From contig JAURWD010000121.1 of the NCBI GenBank assembly GCA_030655145.1, positions 1-39,655 on the forward strand: a stretch of 39,655 nucleotides of DNA, read 5' to 3'. Of this stretch, positions 19,089 to 27,644 are shown piece by piece. Position numbers and translations under genes: made by a program. A model generated the notes under the pieces. The model was not told the origin of the DNA, did not search any database, and was given only the letters and a program-made list of their open reading frames with translations. The first letter of the stretch is position 1, and the number at the start of each line of letters is the position of its first letter. Source of the stretch: Ferruginibacter sp. (lineage in GTDB: Bacteria > Bacteroidota > Bacteroidia > Chitinophagales > Chitinophagaceae).

Positions 19089-19115
19089 AAAAAGCGCCGG
19101 ATCTCGTCCAGCGCT
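19089..19115 (-). terminator. rho-independent terminator for the LURP-one-like gene
   Basis: Read on the minus strand, AGCGCTGGA and TCCGGCGCT form a stem with one internal mismatch and a five-base loop, followed by TTTTT. It lies 26 bases past the stop at 19142. Confidence 0.75.
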
Positions 19116-19141
19116 CGTATAAAAATGATTGTTTTCAAAAA

Positions 19142-19792
19142 TTAACCCCGCCTTCTTTCCAGCAACGCCATCATCATAACACCTAACTGTATGCGCAGCT
19201 CTTCACCATTATTAAATGGTGCGTCCTGGTTCAATTGAAATTTCCGCCCAAAAAAAGAAGCCTGTTTCGTGAAGGTCGCTACCAGGGTGCCATCGGGTCT
19301 TTTAACCGTATAGCTTGGGTTGAAGAGATAGCCACTCACCAATCCCAGCACCGGAATTTCGCAAAAGACCGAATCAGCGACTTTTACCCAGGCATTTTTT
19401 TCCTGGATCACCAGGTCTTGCTGGTCTTTTTCATTGTACAATTCATAAGAAGCCTTCCACAGGGAGCGCCATCCTTTTCGGGCAAGCCGGCCCATGTGGC
19501 GGTCGTTGCTTCCAGTTATGGTGTAAGTCGTGTTGAAATCAAGCCATTTGTCGGCCCTGATGTCATACAATCTCTCTGACCGTGATTCATCAGAAAAAAC
19601 TTCAACATGTTCTTTGAATTTAAAAAGTTTCTGTTTTACGAAGGCCTTTGTATTGCCGGTTGCGTCTTTTGCTACAAAGTCATTGTGAATTGTGCCAATA
19701 CGGAAGCGAAAATCGTAGGGATAAAAAACGTTGTCGAGGTGATGTGTTGTTTCCATTTTGTTGTGGTTTGAAAGGATAAGTTGAGTGTTCAT
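19142..19792 (-). CDS. LURP-one/scramblase-like protein
   Basis: A 216-residue protein resembling the LURP-one-related (Tubby/scramblase-like) barrel family. It shows the repeated pattern of short strands with basic turns: KQKLFKFKEHVEVFSDESRS, TYTITGSNDRHMGRLARKGW and SYTVKRPDGTLVATFTKQAS, the last being the family's characteristic rPDG turn. No signal peptide or catalytic motif is seen; family members are thought to bind membranes or ligands. An in-frame ATG at 19756 (METTHHLD) is an equally plausible start. The gene is monocistronic with its own terminator. Confidence 0.7.
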   Translation of the reverse strand: MNTQLILSNHNKMETTHHLDNVFYPYDFRFRIGTIHNDFVAKDATGNTKAFVKQKLFKFKEHVEVFSDESRSERLYDIRADKWLDFNTTYTITGSNDRHMGRLARKGWRSLWKASYELYNEKDQQDLVIQEKNAWVKVADSVFCEIPVLGLVSGYLFNPSYTVKRPDGTLVATFTKQASFFGRKFQLNQDAPFNNGEELRIQLGVMMMALLERRRG

Positions 19793-20095
19793 GTTGCCGG
19801 AACATTTTGTGAACCCGGTTTATAAATGAACTGCAAGCGACCATTATGGTTTCGCTGTGCGAATAACGCCGGCCTCATGAAATCATTGTGTCGACAGGCT
19901 GCATTTGTTCTTTGATTCACGAAAGACTTTTCCACACTGCTTTTGTTGCAAAAAGGTGTTGGAAACCTATGAAAAAGGCTGGTCGTTTTTTGTGCACATA
20001 AGAGAAATTTTGGACTTAACATCCGGGCCAGGAGAGTTGCCAATCTTTCGCATCCGGAACGTAAGGCCGAGATGATAATACAACATATTTATGCG
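19793..20095. other. divergent intergenic region
   Basis: Short minus-strand frames here have no recognisable family or signal. Apart from the promoter just downstream I find no clear motif. Confidence 0.5.
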
Positions 20096-20127
20096 ATTGT
20101 GTTGCTTTGCGGCTGAAGCTATGTTTG
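20096..20127 (+). promoter_or_regulatory. candidate promoter, Bacteroidota -33/-7 type
   Basis: ATTG at 20096-20099 is followed after 20 bases by TATGTTTG (20120-20127), an exact TAnnTTTG box. The start codon at 20148 would leave a leader of roughly 15 bases. This is the best promoter match in the window. Confidence 0.6.
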
Positions 20128-20147
20128 CACCAGTAAAATAACCGATC

Positions 20148-20903
20148 ATGCAAACAATTCATTTTAAAGCAGCTTCCAGCTTGGCTGTTGTCTTTATGAT
20201 TCTTTTCGTATTTAGTTCCTGCAAAAAAGACCCCGTAATTCCGCCGGTGGCACAACCCGTTAACCAGGAATTGATCATCCAGTTTTCAACTTCAGGGATC
20301 GGGATGGGGACAATTGATTCTGTGGTGGCGATTGTTCGCGACCAAAACAACATGATCAAATTGTGGAAGACACTTGATAAAGCTGCGACTTCTTTCAAAC
20401 TTAATCTTCAGCAGCTGGCAAGCGGAAATTATAAGACCGAAGTGATGGCCTATTCTAAAATAAAGACTGACCTAACTGCCCGCCAATATGCGCTGGTTAA
20501 GGAAGTTCAATTACCAATGACTCAACCGGTGATCATCAATGCCCCTACGGGAACATTTACCGATGCCTGGTATCAACGCGCCATCTTTTTCGGACCAGTT
20601 GGAACAGCGACCATCATCGTGGCCATGGACCCACGGGATTCATATTACGAAGTACGCTTTAACCGGCCGAATTATAGACGCATATACCTGGAACGCTCTT
20701 CCCTTGATGGCAACGTACTCGTTGCAGCGAAATCAAAAATCAGGAATATTGAGGGGCTTGTTGGATTGAGCGAATACGGAGATTTTACGCCCTACGTTCA
20801 ACTCATGCAGCAAAAAAACTGGACAAAAGGAACTATCGGCGTGTACATCGACCCGGCTGTGGGCGGTGAAATTGATGTCTACTATGAATACCCCAACAAT
20901 TAA
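20148..20903 (+). CDS. lipoprotein of unknown function
   Basis: A 251-residue lipoprotein with lipobox FSSC (Cys25) followed by KKDP, typical of Bacteroidota. The mature part begins with strands that resemble an immunoglobulin-like or BACON-style fold (LIIQFSTSGIGMGTIDSVVAIVRDQ), then a second half ending in IDVYYEYPNN. I do not recognise the family. The text LKLNLQQLASGNYKTEVMAYSK-like pattern suggests a domain that reports on or binds a surface ligand, but this is only an impression. It converges closely with the S51-like gene. Confidence 0.75.
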   Translation: MQTIHFKAASSLAVVFMILFVFSSCKKDPVIPPVAQPVNQELIIQFSTSGIGMGTIDSVVAIVRDQNNMIKLWKTLDKAATSFKLNLQQLASGNYKTEVMAYSKIKTDLTARQYALVKEVQLPMTQPVIINAPTGTFTDAWYQRAIFFGPVGTATIIVAMDPRDSYYEVRFNRPNYRRIYLERSSLDGNVLVAAKSKIRNIEGLVGLSEYGDFTPYVQLMQQKNWTKGTIGVYIDPAVGGEIDVYYEYPNN

Positions 20904-20941
20904 CCCGGTAATTGATATAACTGCGAGGAAAATTATGGATG

Positions 20942-22003
20942 CTAGTTTGTGCTGAGTGTTCCGTTATTTACGTAGTAGTGAAACGCGGTGCCGCCGCTGA
21001 AAGTCCAGTTGGTTGCGTTGAAGCTGCCATTTCCGGTAGAAGAGCCATCGATGCTGTAAGCTTTAACTGCAAGTGCATTCCGGTTCCAGGTAAGGGGTGT
21101 TCCGCTTATGCAGGTCTCAGGGCCGAGTGATTCATTCTGTATAAAATAGGCTTTGTTAATACCAAAAACTTTTCCTACTCCTGCTCCATCAATACATACC
21201 GCGGTTTGTTCATCTACCCCAATTCCTTTTATCGTAGTGTAGTTGAAATCTTTCATCATCCTGGCAAGAAAACTGATGTGCCTTCCCTGCCGGGTTCTCT
21301 GGGAGTAATGAGAATCCGTAATGGTGTTTTGCAGGAAGGCGCTTGACACAAAATCGTTTCGGCCAAGGGTGCTGTATTTATTGTACGGATTTGCAAGCGC
21401 CTGCGCAGAAGTAACGCTCCCCGTTTGACCGGAATAATAAACGCTACCCATAATCGCCAATCCAGCACTAGTACCTCCCACGGTTACATTCTTGGTGTTG
21501 ATGAGATAGTTGATGGCATCTTCTGTGCCTGAATTCTTCCAATAGTTTACATAATCCCATTGATCGCCACCGGCAATAAACAAGGCTTCGGCATTGCGGA
21601 TCTTCTGGGTAACGGAGGCAAGATCAGCCTTGGCCCGGCTATCGATCATGATCGTTTCTACGGAATTAACCCCTACCATATCATACATATATTGATTGTA
21701 TCCATCGGCACCACTTGACCGGATAACAACCACATCGCCACCACCCGCTCTTTGTAAAAACCATGCTATCGCGGCATCCACATCTGTACTGCCTCCCATA
21801 AGAATTAGTCCGCCGGAAGTTGTTGTTGTCACGTCTGCTGCATCACCTGTCAGGTAAGTCACCACCGAAGGAGCCGGCTTTTGCGCTGTTGCGGATGTTG
21901 TTTCAACAGCTGCAGGCTGTGGTGCAATTGGTTGTTTGGCACAACCAGCAAATAAGAACATAGTGGCGGCGAGGATAACGGGGAAGTGTACGGGCTGTTT
22001 CAT
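20942..22003 (-). CDS. peptidase S51/cyanophycinase-like lipoprotein
   Basis: Started at the ATG at 22003, this is a 353-residue lipoprotein (lipobox FAGC, Cys21). The frame is open further upstream to 22159, but the signal fixes the start. It has the class I glutamine-amidotransferase-like fold of S51 peptidases: LILMGGSTD (67-75), LFIAGGDQWDY (141-151) and the nucleophile elbow GGTSAG with Ser179. Cyanophycinases cut beta-aspartyl-arginine peptides and dipeptidase E cuts Asp-X; this exported protein may act on beta-aspartyl or similar peptides outside the cytoplasm. No cyanophycin synthetase is nearby. Confidence 0.88.
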   Translation of the reverse strand: MKQPVHFPVILAATMFLFAGCAKQPIAPQPAAVETTSATAQKPAPSVVTYLTGDAADVTTTTSGGLILMGGSTDVDAAIAWFLQRAGGGDVVVIRSSGADGYNQYMYDMVGVNSVETIMIDSRAKADLASVTQKIRNAEALFIAGGDQWDYVNYWKNSGTEDAINYLINTKNVTVGGTSAGLAIMGSVYYSGQTGSVTSAQALANPYNKYSTLGRNDFVSSAFLQNTITDSHYSQRTRQGRHISFLARMMKDFNYTTIKGIGVDEQTAVCIDGAGVGKVFGINKAYFIQNESLGPETCISGTPLTWNRNALAVKAYSIDGSSTGNGSFNATNWTFSGGTAFHYYVNNGTLSTN

Positions 22004-22206
22004 GAAATGATTTTTTGAAGATGGAAGGATAACCAAATATAGATGGAAATGACCTTGGAAATTCAACAACATTTTATTCCTATAAACCCAGCTACAACAA
22101 TCGGGCGGGTTGGACTTTTTATAATAAGCCGGCTGGGCCGGGAAATGAATAACTGCCACTAATCATCAACGTGAGTGCATGATTTGAAAACGGCTTTTAT
22201 GCAGCG

Positions 22207-23367
22207 CTAGGTAATGGCTGCTTCTTCTTTCCCTTTCACTTCGCCTTCGTCTTGTTTTTTGTCTTCTTCAATTTCCGGGATAGCCTGGGTAAACAAAAGA
22301 CCGTTATCAGCTGCATGTTTTGCAGCTGCTACGGTATTCTCCACAATGATCATCTCAACTTTCTGCGAACGAAGGGACTCAGAAATTTCGACGGCCATTT
22401 TTGCCCGGTCGGGCAATTGCACATCACGAATATAAATCGCTAAGATCCGACCAGGATATTGTGTAACCACTTCCCGGTAAATGACCGGGTCTTCCTGGCC
22501 GCTGTCGCCAATCAATACAAATTGCAGGTTCGGATAGGCTTCAAGGATCTGTTTGATCTCTTTCAATTTATGTCCCATATGCCCAGCCGTTTCTTTGTCT
22601 TTTTTCTCCAGGCCAAAGTCGCGTAATAGAAGCGGTCCGGCGGGAATCTCATTGAGATCAAGAAATTCTTTCAACAGGTCGTAAAGATTCCAGGGGCTGC
22701 TGCTGACATAGAAAAACGGGTTATTTCTTATTCCATTTCGTCCAAGTTGCAGCGCTTTATAAAACTCCGATACACCTGCAAAAGGAAGCCGGGTTTTTGC
22801 GTTGTGCAGAAAAGTTGCACGGCTCATGGCAAGCAGGCTGGTAGCGCCGGTTTTAATGACTGTGTCATCTATGTCGCTGATAATGCCATACTCTGCATCC
22901 ACTGGTGGAATCATCACTTCGGCGCTTACCTTCAAGCCCGCCTCAAAATGTATCGGCGCATCCATTAATTGCAGGTCAATAGGGTGCCAAAGCTGCTCAT
23001 TGATGATGGGCGTCACCGGCTCAATGTTTAAAACAAAATAGCCTTCCTTATCGGTTTTGATTTCGAGAACCTGGCCGGGCAAGTTTACCTGCAAGGTTGC
23101 GCCGGGCACTTCATCACTTTCAAACCGCTTGTACATGTTCAGGAGATTGTTCAGGATCGTATCCTTGTCGGAGGCTGCTGAAATTTTCTTATCCTCCAGT
23201 ACCCTTCCTTTTATGTAGATGCGCTCCGCCGTTCCATACGTACGATAAGGAACAACCTGTACGGGATCGTTTAACCCGAGCTGCTTCGTAAAGGCGTAAC
23301 GTAGCTCGTCCCATTTGTCTTCGATCTCCGCCGCCGATCTGGTGAAAATATCTTTCCAGTTTCCCAT
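22207..23367 (-). CDS. App1-family phosphatase (DUF2183)
   Basis: A 386-residue protein with the App1 catalytic domain, a HAD-like phosphatase whose yeast namesake is a phosphatidate phosphatase. The active-site motif SDIDDTVIKTG places Asp165 and Asp167 as nucleophile and acid/base in DxDxT. Later motifs are FYVSSSPWNLYD (the Ser/Thr motif), KLKEIKQIL (Lys) and FVLIGDSGQEDP (acidic motif). A beta-rich N-terminal region (about 40-150) precedes it. No signal peptide or helix is seen, so it is probably cytoplasmic; the true substrate in bacteria is not settled. The C-terminal 25 residues are charged and low-complexity. Confidence 0.9.
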   Translation of the reverse strand: MGNWKDIFTRSAAEIEDKWDELRYAFTKQLGLNDPVQVVPYRTYGTAERIYIKGRVLEDKKISAASDKDTILNNLLNMYKRFESDEVPGATLQVNLPGQVLEIKTDKEGYFVLNIEPVTPIINEQLWHPIDLQLMDAPIHFEAGLKVSAEVMIPPVDAEYGIISDIDDTVIKTGATSLLAMSRATFLHNAKTRLPFAGVSEFYKALQLGRNGIRNNPFFYVSSSPWNLYDLLKEFLDLNEIPAGPLLLRDFGLEKKDKETAGHMGHKLKEIKQILEAYPNLQFVLIGDSGQEDPVIYREVVTQYPGRILAIYIRDVQLPDRAKMAVEISESLRSQKVEMIIVENTVAAAKHAADNGLLFTQAIPEIEEDKKQDEGEVKGKEEAAIT

Positions 23368-23757
23368 GCCTTCGTCCTTTTGTTAATTTTAAAATTAGCC
23401 GATTCCAACCTTGGGCCACCATTCAAATTTTATCTCATTCACCTTCGTGAAAAATCGTAATTAAGGTTGATGCACACTCTGCAGGCGCCAGGCTTCACAT
23501 AACGAAGCCTGGTTTATTGCGCCGATTGCGTTTTCGATCGCTCCAGTTGCAAAAAATACTTGGCCAAATATACCTGCTTTGTGTAACCTCAGTTTTTACT
23601 AAAACAAAAACTGGTCCCGGCGCCAATCGATTAGGGAACGGCTTCGCTCTCTGCTAGATTTGATATTGAAAATCGGCGCCGAACTTTCAAACTCATAACC
23701 CCTCATTTTTATGAAGGGTGGAACGAACGAAAATTCTCATCACCTAAATCTTCCAAA
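23368..23757. other. divergent intergenic region with several inverted repeats
   Basis: Three structures stand out. CCAGGCTTC / GAAGCCTGG (23488-23512) is a perfect 9-bp stem with a seven-base loop, flanked by GGCGC and GCGCC that could extend it. CAGTTTTT / AAAAACTG (23590-23613) is a perfect 8-bp stem. GGCGCC occurs at about 23619 and again near 23683. No gene is seen. It separates the App1 gene from the phosphoesterase gene. Confidence 0.6.
23655..23662 (+). promoter_or_regulatory. candidate -7 box of the phosphoesterase gene
   Basis: TAGATTTG matches TAnnTTTG exactly and lies about 95 bases before the start codon. The -33 position holds TTAG, a poor match. Confidence 0.35.
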
Positions 23758-25092
23758 ATGAACCTTAAATCATTGCTGGTTTTAATACTGGCTAGTCAGA
23801 TCGTTGTGTCTTGCAAGAAAGACCTCAACGACAATGAAAAATTTTCCCAGGGTGCAAAGCAGGGCAACTTTAAAAAGAACGATCACCTGAAAATCGCCAT
23901 TGTTTCCGACATCCATTACATGCATCCTTCTTTGCTCATCAATAACGGTGCAGCCGGTGCAGCCTTTCAAACCTACCTGGACCAGGATCCGAAACTGGTT
24001 CAATACAGTGACCCTATTTTCAGAAATGTATTGGCAGATATCCGCAACGAGCGCCCGGATATCGTATTAGTACCGGGCGATATCACCAAGGACGGTGAGA
24101 AGGTTAGTCATGTGGCTGTTGCAGGCTTTTTGAACCAGCTACGCGGCGATGGCGTAAAAGTATATGTTGTTCCGGGAAACCATGATGTCAACAATGCGAA
24201 AGCCAAGATATTCGACGGGGAAAATGCCTACCCGGTTGAAATGACCTCTGCCGCCGACTTTGCAAACATTTATGCCAACCACGGGTATGCTGACGCCATT
24301 GCCCGCGATCCCAACTCACTTAGTTATGTGGTAGAACCTGAGCCGGGTTTCCGCATCATCGGCATCGACGCCAGTAAATATGAAGACTATGGTCCTGCGG
24401 GTGATGTGGCCGCAGGAAGAATAAAGCCGCAAACCCTTACCTGGATACTCGCCCGTTTAGCGGAAGCGAAGCAACAAAACATCACGATTTTCGCCATGAT
24501 GCACCACAACCTCATTGAACACTATGCGGGACAATCACAACTTGATCCGGGATACGTGATTGATGACTGGGAAAATGTATCGCATACCCTTATGAACGCC
24601 GGCCTTAAGATCATCTTCACCGGGCACTATCATGCCAACGATATTTCAAGTCAAACATTTAACGGGAACACCCTGGTTGACATCCAGACCGGCTCATTGG
24701 TTACCGCTCCAAGTCCGTATCGCTTAATAACAATGAAAGATGGCAAACTGGATGTGAGTTCCAAAACAGTCCAATCCATAGATGTAAGTCTCCCAGGAGG
24801 GCTCAGTTTTCCTGCTTATGCCGGCACCTTTCTTTCTCAACATTTGGATGGCTATTTTAATTATTACCTCACTAACCAGTTGGGAGCGCCACCACAATTG
24901 TCCGCCATTGCAGCGCCAATATTTCGCAATGGGATCATGGCTCATTTCGCGGGTGATGAAAAATTGCCGCCGGAAGAATTGGCAAAGATCAATGACCTTG
25001 GCACCATGTCGCAGCAATTGGCCAGCATCGTAACCACCTTGTGGACGGATACCGGTGAGAAAGACAATAAGAACAGCATTCCATACAAATAG
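23758..25092 (+). CDS. metallophosphoesterase lipoprotein
   Basis: A 444-residue lipoprotein (lipobox VVSC, Cys19, then KKDL) with a calcineurin-type phosphoesterase domain. All metal motifs are present in order: SDIH (Asp51, His53), PGDIT (Asp108), PGNHD (Asn141, His142), MMHHN (His249) and TGHYH (His290, His292). This two-metal centre hydrolyses phosphomonoesters or diesters; the exported location suggests nutrient phosphate release or cell-surface processing. The C-terminal 110 residues are an extra helical region. A long leader and a strong terminator (25120) show it is its own transcription unit. Confidence 0.93.
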   Translation: MNLKSLLVLILASQIVVSCKKDLNDNEKFSQGAKQGNFKKNDHLKIAIVSDIHYMHPSLLINNGAAGAAFQTYLDQDPKLVQYSDPIFRNVLADIRNERPDIVLVPGDITKDGEKVSHVAVAGFLNQLRGDGVKVYVVPGNHDVNNAKAKIFDGENAYPVEMTSAADFANIYANHGYADAIARDPNSLSYVVEPEPGFRIIGIDASKYEDYGPAGDVAAGRIKPQTLTWILARLAEAKQQNITIFAMMHHNLIEHYAGQSQLDPGYVIDDWENVSHTLMNAGLKIIFTGHYHANDISSQTFNGNTLVDIQTGSLVTAPSPYRLITMKDGKLDVSSKTVQSIDVSLPGGLSFPAYAGTFLSQHLDGYFNYYLTNQLGAPPQLSAIAAPIFRNGIMAHFAGDEKLPPEELAKINDLGTMSQQLASIVTTLWTDTGEKDNKNSIPYK

Positions 25093-25119
25093 GATCAGCA
25101 TATTTCCCTAGACTACTAC

Positions 25120-25154
25120 GGTTGCACCTTTCGAACAAGGTGCGACCCTTTTTT
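25120..25154 (+). terminator. rho-independent terminator
   Basis: GGTTGCACCTT and AAGGTGCGACC form an 11-bp stem with one G-T wobble and a six-base loop, followed by CTTTTTT. It ends the phosphoesterase gene. Confidence 0.88.
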
Positions 25155-25254
25155 ATGAGGCAAAGATTTTACACAGATTTGAAAAGAAGTGGTGTTGGTT
25201 CGGTATGATAATGCAGCCCACGGAGGAAATACCTGGAAGTACGACTTTCTGAAC

Positions 25255-25815
25255 CTAAGCGGCATAAGTGTAGAAAGAATAATCGATGGAGCGCAGGCCT
25301 TTAACCATCGTACTGCGGGAAGAATTGTATTTCCAGTAAGCAGATTGAAAACAGGTAGCATCGGAGTTGCTGGAAATATAATCCTGGGTAAGCAAAATGT
25401 AGTTTGTTTGTCCTGCCCCGTTTTTCAACAAAGAATGTGCTTCAATAACGGTTTGTCCGAAGAGTTTTTTAAAGCCCTGGATATCGTACACGCTGAGCTC
25501 TCCATAATGAACAATAAATTTCAGGGAGAGGTTGACATCTAAATGATGTTGCGCACTCAGTTCGCGGAGTTTCCTGTTAAAGGCACCGTGCATTATTTTC
25601 AAACCATCAAACACTTCGGTTAAGTTCACCGGCTCTCCCAACTTAAAGAATAAAACAGCATCGCCTTCAATTTCTGAAACTACCAGGCCGAGGGTATTGT
25701 TGTCGATGATGGTATTGATCAGTTCGCTGGTGATTGAAACGCCGAGTTCTATGTCGATATTTTTTACGAAGCCGGTGAAACCTGTGAAATCGGGGATGAT
25801 GATTAAACCTTTCAT
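25255..25815 (-). CDS. DUF2652 protein with class III nucleotide cyclase-like fold
   Basis: A 186-residue protein from the ATG at 25815; the frame extends further upstream without a credible start. It begins LIIIPDFTGFTGF (4-16) and has SEIEGDAVLFF (47-57). This layout copies class III adenylate/guanylate cyclases, where the first Asp sits in FxDxxGFT and the second in GDA. Here Asp9 and Asp52 are 43 residues apart, close to the usual spacing. I recall the family as DUF2652. Whether it makes a cyclic nucleotide is unknown. It lies 44 bp downstream of a small lipoprotein gene and is probably cotranscribed. Confidence 0.82.
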   Translation of the reverse strand: MKGLIIIPDFTGFTGFVKNIDIELGVSITSELINTIIDNNTLGLVVSEIEGDAVLFFKLGEPVNLTEVFDGLKIMHGAFNRKLRELSAQHHLDVNLSLKFIVHYGELSVYDIQGFKKLFGQTVIEAHSLLKNGAGQTNYILLTQDYISSNSDATCFQSAYWKYNSSRSTMVKGLRSIDYSFYTYAA

Positions 25816-25859
25816 GATGGTGAGTTGTGGGGGTGAAGGGATGGATGTGCTGGAATAGA

Positions 25860-26219
25860 TCAGGCGGTTAAGTGGAGATAGCTGCAGATGAGGAAACAGA
25901 TGTGTGCCAGGAGCAGGACCATTTTGGCGAGCAGGCAATAAAACAGGCGCCATCTTCTTTTGTCGAACCGGCTAAAATGGTAGGAATGCATTTTACCATC
26001 TTCCTGGGCGGGTTGGCCCTGGCTGGCCTTGTTGACTTCCTGCGGGAATTCAAACGAGATCAGTTCAATGGTTAAGTAATTGTGTTTAGGTGTAGACAGG
26101 TGCTGGACATTGCCGGTAGTTACGGGGATGACCTGGTTTTTACGGTTGCTTCCCAAAGTGGTCTGACAAGAAAAGAGGAAGAAGATAACCGCGATCGGGA
26201 GGAGGAATTTGCTATTCAT
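25860..26219 (-). CDS. small lipoprotein with a C-terminal transmembrane segment
   Basis: A 119-residue protein from ATG 26219: a signal peptide with lipobox LFSC (Cys18), a polar middle of about 75 residues, and a hydrophobic C-terminal helix (about 97-118) preceded by KRRWR. A lipid anchor at one end and a helix at the other would hold both ends at a membrane. I know no family. It precedes the DUF2652 gene on the same strand, so the two may work together. It is divergent from the sensory operon at 26467. Confidence 0.62.
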   Translation of the reverse strand: MNSKFLLPIAVIFFLFSCQTTLGSNRKNQVIPVTTGNVQHLSTPKHNYLTIELISFEFPQEVNKASQGQPAQEDGKMHSYHFSRFDKRRWRLFYCLLAKMVLLLAHICFLICSYLHLTA

Positions 26220-26353
26220 AACGGTGATTTTATATAGCAAATTTTGCTTCAGAGCTGCCCTGTTATCAAGGTAGGAAGTACGGATAAATAAAGTCGCGTA
26301 CGAGTACGGGTTAGTAGGTGTTGCGGAATAAGTATTACTACCGGTGAAGGGCT

Positions 26354-26371
26354 ATACGTAGTTCTACGTAT
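26354..26371. promoter_or_regulatory. perfect inverted repeat, candidate operator
   Basis: ATACGTAG-TT-CTACGTAT has 8-bp arms and a two-base spacer. A hairpin with a two-base loop is unlikely, so a dimeric DNA-binding site fits better, although nine T follow on the plus strand. It lies in the divergent region between the lipoprotein gene and an operon encoding a NarL-type regulator. The NarL family is known to use 7-2-7 inverted heptamers starting TAC, and this site has that geometry. Confidence 0.55.
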
Positions 26372-26466
26372 TTTTTTTTGGGAATGGCTATGAGGTGTGG
26401 GGAGTGGGTATTATATTAGGAGAATATGAAACTGGTAACTCACCATTTTAAAGTAAATAAGAATTT

Positions 26467-26970
26467 ATGAAAAAGTATTGGATAGAAAAATACCTGTTAA
26501 AAGTTGTCTTTGTAGTCGTCGCATTACTATATTTCCAAAATGAGTCCAAAGCTCAAAAAAGGTTTTTTCGACACAAAATCGATAGTGAGATTTTACGGTA
26601 TTATCCAATGCCAAGATTCAAGCAAATAGTTTTTACCTATGAAAGAAAACTGCGAGGAGGCAAATATTATTTTTATTTGGTGGCGAATGCCTTTGATAGC
26701 TCTAATGTTAAACTGAATGATACTGCAATCAAGGTTAAAATTATCGGAAGCTACAGACAGTTGATAGATCATACTCCAGATTACAACGATATTACCCTAA
26801 CACTAACTAAAGCTGTAATGGACTCAAATGGTGTCAATTCAAATACAACTTATTCTGTCAAACCAGTACAGACAATTTATAATACTCAATACTGCGTAAG
26901 CTACGAATTTGACCTCTTCCCAAAACAAGGGTTTACAAAATTCTATATAAATCCAGCACCACCATTTTAA
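26467..26970 (+). CDS. exported protein of unknown function, first gene of sensory operon
   Basis: A 167-residue protein with a signal peptide of about 29 residues ending in SKAQK. The mature part has basic and aromatic strands (FKQIVFTYERKLRGGKYYFY) and a second half rich in Thr/Asn that looks like an immunoglobulin-like beta sandwich. Cys147 is a single Cys. No known family. Its stop codon overlaps the next start (TAATG), which ties it to the membrane protein, kinase and regulator. It may be the periplasmic partner of that sensor. Local composition is more A/T-rich than the rest of the operon. Confidence 0.72.
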   Translation: MKKYWIEKYLLKVVFVVVALLYFQNESKAQKRFFRHKIDSEILRYYPMPRFKQIVFTYERKLRGGKYYFYLVANAFDSSNVKLNDTAIKVKIIGSYRQLIDHTPDYNDITLTLTKAVMDSNGVNSNTTYSVKPVQTIYNTQYCVSYEFDLFPKQGFTKFYINPAPPF

Positions 26971-27644
26971 TGGTAGCCATCATTTATAAAATACTTGATT
27001 GGTCAGAGGTATGGGCATTGCTTATACCTCTTGTCTTTTTGCTCCAGACAAAAAAGCAACCCACTTACTTGACGCCTGTGATTGTCTATTTATGCATTGC
27101 TCTACCCTTAAATATTTTGACAGATTTCATTGCAGATTTCCGAAAAGACTACAACTTCCCATGGTGGATGGAGACCAATAATTATTTATACAATCTTCAT
27201 TCTATTGGCAGGCTCTTTTGCTTTGCAGTTTTTTTTAACCGGGCTAATCCGTCATTTCTAGGTAGATATAAAGTCGGGTTTTACGTTGCCAGTCTCCTGG
27301 TCATCATCATAAATTTTACCGTCGAAAATTTTTTCCGGGAGAATTCCTTTAGCAGTTTTTTGCTCGCGTTTGAATCAGCCATCTTGTTGTTCCACTGCCT
27401 TCAATTTTATCTAACCAAACTGCAGGAAGAGGAAACGGACTGGAAGCAACAACCAGATTTTTGGATAGTGACCGGGCTCAGCATTTACGTGACGTTTAAT
27501 TTTTTTTATTTTCTTTTTTATACGACGCTGATCGATAACAAACACATTCAATTTGTAATGTCGATGTGGTATCTGCATAACATCACCTATATTATTCTTT
27601 GTATATTCATAGCAAAAGCGTTTTATGCTGCTCGGCATGATTGA
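26970..27644 (+). CDS. polytopic membrane protein linked to a NarL-type two-component system
   Basis: A 224-residue membrane protein with about seven hydrophobic helices and short loops, for example VWALLIPLVFLLQ, VIVYLCIALPLNILTDF, FYVASLLVIIINFTV and ITYIILCIFIAKAF. No enzyme motif is visible. It overlaps the gene before by one base and the kinase after by up to 20 bases. Small polytopic proteins placed directly before HisKA_3 kinases in Bacteroidota may serve as the sensing module for a kinase with little sensor of its own; this is inference from context. Confidence 0.8.
   Translation: MVAIIYKILDWSEVWALLIPLVFLLQTKKQPTYLTPVIVYLCIALPLNILTDFIADFRKDYNFPWWMETNNYLYNLHSIGRLFCFAVFFNRANPSFLGRYKVGFYVASLLVIIINFTVENFFRENSFSSFLLAFESAILLFHCLQFYLTKLQEEETDWKQQPDFWIVTGLSIYVTFNFFYFLFYTTLIDNKHIQFVMSMWYLHNITYIILCIFIAKAFYAARHD

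Noticed and set aside
26354-26380. Terminator made of the palindrome plus T run
   Set aside because: A two-base loop and A/T-rich stem would make a poor hairpin, and no plus-strand gene ends just upstream.
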